From Oehlia diaphana (taxonomy: Eukaryota; Glomeromycota; Glomeromycetes; Glomerales; Glomeraceae), in assembly GCA_003833135.1 (NCBI GenBank), contig QZLH01000445.1, forward strand, positions 1 to 64,000: a stretch of DNA of 64,000 nt, in the 5' to 3' direction. Shown one piece after another: positions 30,802-42,307 of this stretch. The notes below the pieces were generated by a model. The model was not told where the DNA came from. It did not search any database and worked only from the letters and a program-made list of their open reading frames with translations. A program made the position numbers and the translations under genes. Numbering within the stretch: the first letter of the stretch is position 1; each line of letters opens with the position of its first letter.

Positions 30802-32001
30802 TTATTTCTTAGATTGTATATTTCCTAAAGTAGAAGCAACTTGTGTAGCCTCTTGTATAGTTCTAGCAAGTGTAGAACGTATTTTACCATCTTCCATTGT
30901 AAGTAAGCCAGCAATTGTACACCCACCCGGTGTAGTCACACTATCTTTAATTTCGGCTGGATGCTTACCAGTTTTAAGTACCATACGAGCTGCTCCTTGA
31001 AGTGCTAAATAATACAAATAGAAAGTTACAAAATTGTGCCGTGTAAGATGTAAAACGTTGAAAGGATAATAAATTACCTTGAGCTGCTAATTCTAATCCA
31101 ACTTCACGTGGAAGGCCCATCATAACTCCTCCATCTGCAAGTGCTTCAAGTACAACACTTAAAAATAAATTAAATTAGTAAAATATACCCGATATTAAAA
31201 TATTAAAATATATAAGGAACACTAATAAATGACTAACCATGCAAATGCAGGACCACTTCCCGAAAGACCGGTAACAGCATCTAGATGTTTTTCGTCTAGG
31301 ATTCTAGCTCTACCCAATGTAGAAAATACCCAAATACTAAATGATCTATCATCTTTACTACAATCTGTAGGACAACTCAATACTGTCATACCTTCTCTAA
31401 TCTGTATAATAGTTTAAGGGAAGAACGAAAAGAAATTAACAAAGGGTCACATATCATTTATATAGTAAAATAAGATAAAATAAAATAATTTTAACATAAA
31501 ATTACCATGCATGGAGTATTTGGCATTGCTCTAATAATACGAGTTGAAGAAGGAGCCCATTCTTTTAATTGATCTATTGTTACCCCAGCTAAAATACTAA
31601 TTATTAATTTATTCTCAAGCGATTTTTGCATTCCTTCCTCTGTTAAGATAGTTTTTACAACTTGAGGTTTAGTACTATCCATAAATTTTGCAATAAATTA
31701 GTTGAATTATATTTACTGTCAATTCACTTGATAAAAACAATTACCATAATAATATAATATCAGCTTCTCTGACACCTTCAACATTATTTCCAACTAATAA
31801 TGTAATTTTATCATTAAATTCTTCTTTAATTATCTGTGCTGACAACTCTCCTGATACGCAAGCAATAAATTTTTTTGGAATTAAAGTTGGTGTCTCGTTA
31901 GCTGGCGCTACATTTAAACTATCTAAAATTCCGGATAAGATAGCTCTACCCATAGTTCCACAGCCAAGAACACATAATGTTGGATTAGTAGGAAGTGACA
32001 T
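30802..32001 (-). CDS. PRO3: Pyrroline-5-carboxylate reductase (Pro3/PYCR)
   Basis: Five exons (32001-31745, 31674-31506, 31401-31238, 31157-31078 and 31004-30802) total 873 nt (290 aa), the usual size. LCVLGCGTMGRAILSG is the N-terminal Rossmann NAD(P) site. KPQVVK, SILAGVTIDQL, RAMPNTPCMIREGM, VTGLSGSGPAFACVVLEALA, DGGVMMGLPREVGLELAAQ and SVTTPGGCTIAGL are standard family blocks. The enzyme makes proline from pyrroline-5-carboxylate in the last step of proline synthesis. There is no obvious targeting peptide, fitting a cytosolic enzyme. Confidence 0.93.
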
Positions 32002-32222
32002 GATTATTCCAAATAATTTATTTTAAGACGTTGAAATAATGAAAAAAAAAAAATTTCAGATCTATTGCATTGACTTTTAGTTGGTGTAACGATACATAAA
32101 TTTAATTTATTATATAATTTGAATAGAGTCTTGAGTAATATATCATATTTAATATTAAAAAATTATTTGATTCTATAATCACACAAATAGTAATTATACA
32201 AATGAATCAGTTCATCGTAATG
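32002..32222. other. Short intergenic spacer
   Basis: AT-rich spacer between the P5C reductase start and the VID27 3' end. Presumably the P5C reductase promoter. No motif is singled out. Confidence 0.4.
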
Positions 32223-35200
32223 CTAATGAATATCATGTGATTTTGCAATATTATTTCTTGATCTTGAAGCAGATTTCTAACAAATTTATAATTGCATTTA
32301 ATTAATTATTACTAAGCTCAAATGGAAATAGTACATATACACACACACATACCTTCGAAGGTGAAAGGGCTGATTTTGTAGGAGTTGATAAATGAGTCTT
32401 TTTGGTTAAGGTAACTACAAAACATATGTTAAGTATGAATATAATCAAAATGTAAAATAATGACTAAATAATTCACTTACCATCATGCGGTAATGTAACG
32501 ACGATTGATTTATCTTGTCCGAACCTAAAGTTGTCTGCGACTATATCATCATCGTAACGCTTGATTTGATAATCAAACAATTTCCCTTGTTTCACGCGTC
32601 GGAAATTCCAAGCGATAACATATGGTCCAGTACTAATAAGTGACAGCTTATAAATGCCTACATTATATTATTTATATGGAAATCAACGAATTTTTAGAAT
32701 ATATTTTACCTTGTAACAATAGTTTTTTCCATCGCCTGTTCTCCAGTATTAAATCTTGCAGGTGTGAAATTGACCTTAAAATTTTTCAAAGTAAATATGA
32801 GTAAAAGAACTCATAATTCATTATAGAACAAGCCACACAAGATCGAATGCTTACATCATGTCCCATAATAGTTAAATGTTCTGGCTTCAATTGAAGTGTT
32901 TTCGCCTTTGGCTAATACAGAATGAATAAATAATTATATAAAATTTACATTATTATTTGAATATTGAATTAACAAAATAAAATACCTTTTCGTCTTTCGC
33001 AAAGCTTTTTTTAAATCCTGTTCTGCCCTCAGGATCAGATTTAATTTCTGTGTTTATCAGCAGTAAATATTTATCGGTAGTGGCAATCAACCATTTACCA
33101 TCAGAAGTCACGTCGATTCCTTTAATGGCACTTCCCATGGCAGGCAAATTGGTTTTTGCAATCTTTCCCAGTGAATCAAATAGTTTGATATCACCTTTTT
33201 CAGTCCCCACGGCAATATGACCACTCGCGTCAGTAGCTCCACTGATAAAATCATTTTTTGTAACATATTGCCGACGTTTCTCATTTACCAATTTAAAATT
33301 TGGCAATCGAGGATCGATGCTATATATCGAATTAAATGATAAACCAAGAATCGATTTTTCCCCCGTTGTTTGGGCGAATTTATTTATAGGAAAAATATTC
33401 TCAACGGGTATTATGTCGTGAACTTTCCATTCTTCTACTACTTTGCCATATTCTAGGTCCATCTTGAAAAGGCTATGTTCGTCATTTTCATCCATCAGGA
33501 TCATATTGGAATCTCCTTCATGCAACATCATCTACAACAAAAGAAGTAATACGTAAATATCTTCATGAATATACAATTTCAAACAATCAATTGAAATATA
33601 ACCTTAGAAGGATTGAATTTCTTCCCCTGAGGTTTAGAAATATTGTCTATATTGTTAGTGAATTCTATCTTATCATCATCGGTGTGTTTGAATACACCAA
33701 TTTTATTGCCCTTAAGAATAAAGGATCTGTCAAGCTTTTGCCCAACAGAAAGTTGTGTATTAACATTGTCTCCTTTACTTTCAGTGTTAATAATATCGTT
33801 ATCGTCGTCTTCATCTGAGGAACCTGTTTCTATTTTGTTTTGAAGTATAGATATAAAAACCGAAAAAAAGAATGATATATTGTAATTATTCATAGTACCT
33901 TCTTCCGAGTCCTCTTCATCAGCATCGACCATTTCAACATCTTCATCTAGATATGCATTCATAAGATACTCTTGTTCTTCTTCCTAATATAAGTAAGACG
34001 TCAATAACATTAAATAACATCAATAAATTACGTAGATTTGAAGATATACAAACTTTGGCTTTCGTTTCATTTAAAGTTTCATACATTGCTAAAGTAAATT
34101 TTTTTTTGAAGTTGGTTTCGTTGTCTAAGTTCTGAAATTTAATTAAAAAGGAATAGACCAGATCCAATCCTACAGAATAATATCCTTAGAGTTTAATTTT
34201 ATTATATTCTGACATTAACCTGTGCAATATAATTGAAACGATAGACATTTACCATCGAAGTAAACCCATATAAGACAATGTTGTGTCTAGATAAAGAAAA
34301 AATGTTAATGTTCAATCCAAACTACGAAATCTTCGAATAGCTCCAAAGATGCTTACTGAATTGAACACAGGATTCATTCTTGGTTCTATTTTCTGTGTTA
34401 CATGCCTTTGATTATCATCCTCGATATTAAGCCAATCTGTGAATAAATTTTATCGTCAAGAATCATGTATAGAAAAAAAAATTTTTTCTCTAACAAAGAT
34501 GGTAAGGATACATTCGTAATTATTCCCTTTCAAAATACTCGCTGTTGCTAGAGGTGATTGCGTTAAGAACGTAGCAGTATTCGGATCGAAAACATGTAAT
34601 TCAACATCAACATCTATAATTGAAGTCATTTTCGATGAACTACCACCAGGAAGTTCTAATTTGATGCTAGTCTTTGTGGGAGTAGATGGACTTTCTATGT
34701 TTCGCGCTTTCATTGGAGTAGTACTAGCAGATGTCGGTGTAGTAAATGATTTATTAAAACTAGACCTATTCTTCGGAGTTGACGGGGGCGATTTGTCATT
34801 TTGATCTATTTTTAGTTCTGTGCTATAATGGAGAAATTAATAATTAATTGGCGATATTTATATTTTGCTATATAAGCTACAAAAATAAATAAAAAATAAA
34901 AAATAAAACCCACTCGAAAATAAAACTTTGAATATCCTGTTCCGTCGCTTCATCTCTAGATTTTCGATATTTACGCTCAAACATACAATTATATACCGTG
35001 TATTCAAAAGCATTGACAGTATGCGCGGTAACGCTTATGTCACAAACAAATTCGAATAAGTCATCTGGTTCCTATTTTATTAGATTGACATATAGATCAA
35101 TAGGCATTATATTTCTACATAAATATAGTATTAGTATCTGTCATACTTACGCCGGATAAGTCACTCCAAGAAAATGTGGTCAATCCTTCAATTTGTCCTT

Positions 35201-36348
35201 TACGAAACTTCAAAGATTCATCAATAAGAAACACCTTTTCTTCTTCGACTAATGAATCATAAAAGAATTAGTCATTCTTTTCAACTAAAATGAAATATTA
35301 AAATGATCACGTACGTTCTTCTTCTTCATCTTGCAACTCTTCTTCACCTTCATCAAATACCCTACTGATCACTATATGATACTGCCATTCTGTTCCGGTA
35401 CGTCGAACAGTAGCTTGAGCGGTATGAAAACTAAGAAATCATTGAATTCATATTATAAATATAAGGATTTATTCCATGATAAACGCGTAACGTTATATTA
35501 GACCACGTACATGCACTCTCGGGTTCCCTTTATACTAAAATTTGGTCTAACAAGATAAAGTTCTCCATTTGTTATCTTTATGAGTTCGGGGTTATCAGGG
35601 TTTCCTATATAAAATGTTTATTTATTTATAATTAATGGTTCAATGGCTATAACAAACACTAAATTCCCCCATAATTACCCCAAATTAATTTGCCTAAAGA
35701 TTTTAAGACGTTCATAACATAAAGGTTTTAAAACTTTTTCAAATAAGTAGTAAGCATTAAGTAGTTGAAATTCAACAAAAGAACGGAGGAGAACACGTAC
35801 TTGAGCATCCAAAAAAATTATGTAAACAATTGATGAAGGTTTCACAAAATTTCACTATAAATATCAATCTACGGCCTTTGGCGCCATGAAATTTTGAATC
35901 GGCGTAAGTGAAATCACAACGAGATCACAACTATGTAAACTCCCTAATTTTTATTTATGGCGCTAATCTACAATTAATGGAAGAAATCAAATAAATTATA
36001 CCGATTTTACCTAAATCTAAAATGATTGTTGCCCACCTGAAACGTGATAAAAAACTTATTACATTAATAGAAACAATAACTGATAAGACTTCTGCGTCTA
36101 AATCTGTTTAACAGTACATTTGGGAATTGGGAATGATGAACCGAGAGAATATATTATAAACATAAACCGCTTACAATTTACAAAACTAAAAAGTAAATTA
36201 TTTTTAACAGGCGAAAAACGATAAACGATTCTATTATTCTATTCGATTAATATTATTTAAATATTATTTAAATAATTAATTACTTCTATACTATACTATG
36301 TACACAATATGATACTCACTTATCGATACTTCGATATTTAATGAACAT
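32223..36348 (-). CDS. VID27: VID27 family protein
   Basis: Many exons. The first (36348-36320) and second (36036-36011, only 26 nt) join with exon 3 at 35604 to give MFIKYRSIDKWATIILDLGN and PDNPELIKITNGELYLVRPN. Family features follow: SIKGTRECIFHTAQATVRRT, FDEGEEELQDEEE, GEKSILGLSFNSIYSIDPRL and the C-terminal beta-propeller-like part (GHIAVGTEKGDIKLFDSLGK, MGSAIKGIDVTSDGKWLIAT, TGPYVIAWNFRRVKQGK). The last exon, after TTTGTTAG, would encode SASRSRNNIAKSHDIH and stop at 32223. Vid27 is conserved in fungi and was linked in yeast to vacuolar import and degradation; its biochemical role is unclear. Intron 2 is ~400 bp, long for this locus. Confidence 0.85.
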
Positions 36349-36620
36349 GATTTTGATTAAACATCGTTCTTACATTCAGTCGTTAAGTCGTTAAACCAGT
36401 TACTATGGTCTATGGCAATTCTCATCACGTGTATTTATAATTTACCTTAATGAAAATAGTTTAGGAAAATTGAACGGAAACCTTGGCGGTAATTATCTCA
36501 ATTTATTTACAGCCAATAAGAAATCAATAATGTAGTTTTTTTTGAAAGCCACTCAAATTGTCTTTTACAATCTATAAAGTAACATTTCTTTACATAATTT
36601 TTTAATAACTCATAATTAAA
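36349..36620. promoter_or_regulatory. Divergent promoter of VID27 and the Rsc7/PHD gene
   Basis: 272 bp between divergent start codons, with CACGTG at 36426-36431. A CCAATAAG word at about 36513 is a possible CCAAT box. Confidence 0.4.
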
Positions 36621-39600
36621 ATGCCACAAGGAGGTTTGTATTCACTATATTTACAAATTATTAATTACTACTTTACTTTTACGAACCGAATCCATGAAAT
36701 AATTCTTTTAAGATCGTGCTGCCTTTTTTCGCGTTATAGTCGATCTATATTCCTAAATAACCTCATTAACATAGCTTTTCATTTTACATAATGTAGTAAG
36801 AGAAGCTAGACCAAAGCGCAATGCACGTTCTAAGCCTGTTCCTATTCCAAGGCAAACACGTTCTGCTGCACGTAAGGGCAACAAATTAGCCCTTTTGACA
36901 CCACTTACAGTCCCTCTTGAAACTGAGCAAGTAGAAACTCCACAAACTATTACAGATACAACTGCTACAGATTCAAATATGGATATGGACATTGATCAGA
37001 CTTCTCAAGAAAAGCAGCCAACACCGCAACCGAGATTAAGAATACGTTATACTGTTAATCCCGAGCCTTCACAGCCAACGGCTACAGTTATAACTCCGAT
37101 AAAACGTAAACCAGGTCGACCGCGTAAACATCCTGAATCTGTTAACAATATTATTAACACACCTACTAGCACAAAACGTAAAAAAAAGGCAGATGATGGT
37201 GGTGTCACAAAACGTAGAAAGAAAACGAAAGATGACGCTGATACGAAACGTCGAAAGAAATTAGAAGTGTCGAGCAAGCAAGTTAATGGCGATGCTACAG
37301 TACGTAATAAGCCAACAGACGAAAATAATGTTGAAATTCAACAAATGATAACGACACAACCAATGGAGGCTGATGAAGCTGAAGGAGGAAACAATAACGA
37401 TGAAGATGATGGTAAACTTGATGAAAAGGGGGAACAAAAAATTACGAAAGACGGGGAGTTGTTAGGTGGTCGTAAATTTAAAGTACAGGTTTTTCAATTA
37501 CCATCTCGAGGAAACATCTGGTACATGTTATCTATGGATCCTGCAAAACTATTAGGTTTTCGGGACAGTTATTTGTTCTTTTTACGGAACCCAACTTTGA
37601 AACGAATACATGCGACAGATCAAGAACGTGATTACCTTATCACGCATGGATTTTTGCCATCAAATTTCAGAAGCAGAGCGATTACACTTGTTTCAGCTAG
37701 AGCTACATACAAACTGTTTGGGTCGAAAATTATTGTAGGGGGGAAAAGAAGGAAAGATGATTATTATGAATCATCAATTAGATTTAATGATGATGATCTG
37801 AGTGATAAAGGGGAGGCATCAGGAGCGGATAATGCAAGTAATATTCTTTCAAGACGAGTATATTTGGGTTCAAAACCACGTAAAGTTGTCAATAAGACAA
37901 ATTGGATGTATCAAACAGCTTTATCGACAAGAGATTATAATACTAGATTAAAGATTCATAGGAAAGAAAAACCAAGATTTTATGATCCTCATACTAATAT
38001 CGATCAAGTACCTCAGGCAACTCAGCCTACGTGCATAAGGGTTGAAGCCTTATCACAGCCGAGAGTATTACCACTATCAAGTGATATTACGATAGCAACA
38101 AAGGATCCAGATATTCATTTTGAAACGGTCCCTCACAATCCTTTTGGCACGCTAAGTCCAGAAGTTTTGGAGGTTTTACCTCATGAGATCCGACAGATTA
38201 TTGACAGTATGAAAACGGAGGAGGGGACACGACAAACTCATGAGGAAAAATATCCTATGACATTAATGGATGGCCAATTTCAACATCGGTATCCAATGTA
38301 AGTAATTATTTTTTAATTGTAACATGTTTTCCTTTATAAATTAATTTTAATACTCTGATTTATAAAATGGATATAGTCACCGTACAAGATTTGGTCAAGA
38401 TCTTCCCAGAGTTTTAAACCACCCTTCGGCCGTTGCCTCTCACCAAGAAATTGCTCCGCATCCATCATCTGTTATGTCACATGATGCTAATGAGACTCCA
38501 TATGAACAGCGTTACTATTATACTCCTGATCCGGTACGTCAAGGCTTTTCAAGTATATTAATGATAATTTCTCAAACAATTTATATTCTATTTTTTTTTT
38601 TAGACAAGTAATATTATGAATAGGTTTCAGTATACGACTGGAAAAGCACCTCCCCAGTATATTTGTGGTGTATTGACCGCAACAACTGGACAACCTTGCA
38701 AACGCGGGGTGTCTTTCGAGGGGGACAGGTGCATGTATCATAAGGGACACCCGCGTGATCCTATAAATGTTGAAGCAACCTCGGATAGAAATACCTTAGA
38801 AAGAACTAAACCTGTTGTAATAGGTTCCAGTATAGTTCCGGTAAGAAAATATATTATATTTGTGGAATCAAAATTTATCGTTTTATCATTAATTAATTAG
38901 TATATGCAATTATTGTAGTTATCAAATGACATTGCTACATCAAATTACGCGGTTGTGGCACCTCCTCCAAATGTAGCTCAACCTTTACCCGTTCTCCCTG
39001 AGAATTCTTGCGCGATATGTTTTTCAATTACTGCTCCTGACGCCACCGTACCACGTAGTGGTGCATCATGTTCAAAAGAATATAAGAGCAAATGTGCAAA
39101 TTGCTTAAGAAAGTATCATCCGCTTTGCATAGGCCTTACAACCCCACGACCTATCATTGCAATGGAAGGATATTCTTGGCTATGTAATGATTGCAAAAGT
39201 TGTGTTAAATGTCATTCTTCTGAAGACGAATCAACACTTCTAATCTGCGACGACTGTGACCGTGGCTGGCATCTTGATTGTAGTGATCCCAAAGTTACCG
39301 AAGTTCCCCAAGGTAAAGAAATTTATTGGATTTTTTTAAGTCACTTTAGTCTTTATCATAACATTTTTTTTTTTTTTTTTTAATATAGGCCCATGGTTGT
39401 GTTCACTTTGTGCCCAATGCAATTCATGCGGAGAAAAAGCTATCTCGCTGAATGATGCTGCTAACAACTATCATCATGCAGAGGCAACATCTGAATCAAC
39501 AAAATATCCAATATACTTGGCAACGATATGTAACAAATGCAATTTCAACTTCTCCGAAGATAGGTTCTGTCCAATGTGCTTGAAAACTTATTCCGAAGAT

Positions 39601-39930
39601 GGAGAAGAAAATGAAGATGATAAAGAAATGATTTGCTGTGATGTATGTGATAGGTGGATCCATATAAGGTGTGATGAAGACATCACATCAGAAAAATATC
39701 AAGAATTAGTTGAGAATACCGATGCCAATTATAAATGTCCCTTATGCGACGAAAGAATTATGCCAATGGATCAAGGGAATGAAAAACAGAAAGCGGCTTT
39801 GACCACCGGTCAACCAAGTGCTGTGCCGGTTGCTATAATCGCTGGTGGTAGGAGGATCCGAGGGATAGCAGAATTTAAGGGGAAGAAAGTGGCTGTCCCC
39901 GAAATTCAGGGATGGAACAGTCAAATGTAA
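36621..39930 (+). CDS. SWI/SNF-type subunit: Rsc7/Swp82 domain fused to PHD fingers
   Basis: Six exons (36621-36633, 36797-38297, 38377-38533, 38604-38840, 38919-39312 and 39389-39930) total 2844 nt (947 aa). The N-terminus is basic and disordered with an AT-hook-like KRKPGRPRKH and repeated KRRKK blocks. The Rsc7/Swp82 (CRC_subunit) domain follows: RKFKVQVFQLPSRGNIWYML, LLGFRDSYLFFLRNPTLKRI and RSRAITLVSARATYKLFG. A Cys/His module (ICGVLTATTGQPCKRG ... CMYHKGH) comes next. Then a DPF-like tandem PHD pair (CAICFS ... CANCLRKYHPLCIG; CVKCHSSEDE ... CDDCDRGWHLDC) and a third PHD-like finger (ICCDVCDRWIHIRCDE ... CPLCDE). PHD pairs of this kind occur in PHF10/DPF subunits of SWI/SNF. The protein probably reads histone tails for a remodeller. 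Confidence 0.85.
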
Positions 39931-40166
39931 ATCATAACTTTTTTTGCTAATTTGCAGTGTATATAATTTTACATTTAAAAAAAAATTTTTTTTATTAAAT
40001 TTTAAAATACATTTAAAAACTATGAATCCAAAGAAAATAATAGTCTTTAATTGGATTAATAATGAATAGTAAAAACAAATATATTATTAATGTAACGAAA
40101 TAAACGGTTTAATAATTATAAGATTGATTAAGTTAATCACTTAATAATCATCGACCCACTTCAATT
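39931..40166. other. Convergent 3' intergenic region
   Basis: 236 bp, AT-rich, between the 3' ends of the PHD gene and the small unknown gene. No further feature. Confidence 0.4.
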
Positions 40167-40611
40167 TTAATCTCTTGTACTTGGTCCTTCATTATATGAT
40201 GAAGTTGATGTGATGAAATTTTTATTTTCAGGTTGTGGCAAACCTGTTAAATAACGCAACATACGTAATCTAGTTTTAGCAGGCGACTAAATAAAGTAAA
40301 AATGTATGATTTAAGATTTTTTTTTTTTCTATCGTAAAATTATTTAAGTGATTTACCTCACCACTTGCAATTACATGCATAGCTAATATAGAATTTTGAT
40401 GTAAAGCATTTACAGCAGTCTGTTTAATTTCTTCTTGTTCACTATCAATCTTTTGTAAACGAGTAGAATTATCATCAGAAATAGGTTGAGATATATTTGG
40501 ATCCGGCGAAAATGTTGCCGTAACAGGTGAAGTAGGTGAAGTTGGTGAAAATGGTGGCGGGATAGGAGAAGTTATTGATCCATAATTTTGTGATTCTGCC
40601 GATTCTGCCAT
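40167..40611 (-). CDS. Small Pro/Ser/Thr-rich protein of unknown function
   Basis: Two exons (40611-40357 and 40286-40167) total 375 nt (124 aa). The N-terminal half has SPIPPPFSPTSPTSPVTATF, a run of S/T-P sites that could be proline-directed kinase targets. The C-terminal half is more ordered: QEEIKQTAVNALHQNSILAM then HVIASGESPAKTRLRMLRYL. I do not recognise the family. The splice joint is in phase and uses GTAAAT...TTTAG, which supports a real gene. Confidence 0.65.
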
Positions 40612-42307
40612 ATTATAGAAAAGGAACGTTAAAATATATCTTTCAGGTAACAAAAAAGGGTTCCTCGACCTATACCCTTTTTCTTTTGTGACACATTTGT
40701 AGATCTTTAGGGTTTTAACAGATTACGTAAAGTTTTAGTACTATATATATAGTACTTATTTTAAAAAATAACAAAACAATATACATAATACTAGTCTAGT
40801 AATTGTATAAAATTTATACTATTCAATTTGTTTTATTAAAACAATACCTTTAATATAAATATTGATTTAATAAATATTATAAAATTTTGTTTAATAATAA
40901 TCAATTTAATAAAATTTATATCATTCAATTCCATTTTTTTAAGTTATATGCAATTTACCTTACTTTTCACTCATTCAAAATAATACTATTTGAAATTTAT
41001 TAAGGTAAAATAAATTAATATTAACAGAAAATCATTATATTTAAAATTTTCATAAATTTCTATATTTATATTTTGATTTTTATAATTATAAATCTTATTT
41101 AGTAATCAGATTTTAAAAGATTGTTATATTTAAAATTAATATCAACAAACTATTAATAAATATCTAACTTTTAAATTGCCAATTGGTTACTATATAAATA
41201 ATCAAACTTTGAATTATTAAACCAGTTTTATTATATAAATCAGATTCCAGTTTTATATATTTTTTAGAATTCTGTACTTAAGTAAAAAATCAAATAAAGC
41301 AATTAGATTATTTAATTTATATTATAAATATAATATAAAATTAAAAATATATTTTAAATGAAATTAATTAGCAAATTTACACAATTATTTAATTTTATTT
41401 ATAATAAAAATAATAAAACAAAAAAATATTACATTTAACTTTTAAGAAACTTAAAGTTCATTATTTAAACTAAATAAAATTCCTATGTCTGTAATAATTT
41501 ATAATCATGTATTTTTCCTAAAAAAATTTCCTAATTCTTAGGAATTTTACACAATCCTAAATTAAATTTTTTACCCCTGAGAATCACCCTTTTTGGATTA
41601 AACTGTGGCTTGTATGTAAAAATTCAATAAATAAAATCATGTGTGATTAACAATTTCTTTTATTTTAAATGTCAATAATGATGATTCAATGGTTATTATT
41701 ATTTATAGATATCATTGTTTTTTTTTTATAAAAAGAAAGTACTGCTTCCAATATTCAACGTGTTGCTTAATTTGAAAATAACAAGCCACAGTTTTCATTC
41801 CCAAAAAGGGTGATTCTCAGGGGTAATTAGGATTAGGAAATTTGTTTAGGAAAAATACATGATTACTAATAAATCACCTAATAAATTAGTGAATTCAATA
41901 TTTTTTCTGCAAAGAATCTATTGTATAAATATAATTAATAATGGATAATTTAAAAAAAGCGTGATTTTATACGAAAATTTTTGTATCGGTATATAGTGTA
42001 TTTGGATTTATGGTTAAAAACTCCCTATTTGTTAAATTTTATCCGTTCCTTTTTTTTGTTAACTATAAAAGCTTAAAATTAAAAATTGATAAGCAACCTG
42101 TGAAAAAAGGTTATGACGTTACATACAGTCTACTAATTCTTCAAACTGTATTATAAGAATATTGATAAATTTAAAATCATGAGGTATATAATTAACGCAT
42201 TATAATACCAATTTAATTATTAGACTTTGAAAACTACTATGTAATGATTTTTATAATCTTATATTTCTTATTTTTGTTAATTATATCATTTTGGAATATC
42301 GCCAAAA
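40612..42307. other. AT-rich intergenic region with a foldback element
   Basis: About 1.7 kb with very high A+T and no supported gene. The only structured part is the inverted-repeat element at 41504-41864. Confidence 0.6.
41504..41864. mobile_element. Foldback/MITE-like element, 361 bp
   Basis: The outer arms aatcatgtatttttcctaaa (41504 on) and its inverse (ending catgatt at 41864) pair. The inner arms ttacccctgagaatcaccct (41571 on) and agggtgattctcaggggtaa (41806-41825) also pair and extend through aactgtggcttg/caagccacagtt. The left arm carries an extra ~35 bp between outer and inner parts, and the loop is ~165 bp. No coding sequence and no clear target duplication were found. Confidence 0.8.

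Noticed and set aside
36753..37277. Minus-strand frames opposite the Rsc7/PHD gene
   Set aside because: Low-complexity antisense readings of Lys/Arg and Pro/Thr-rich coding sequence.
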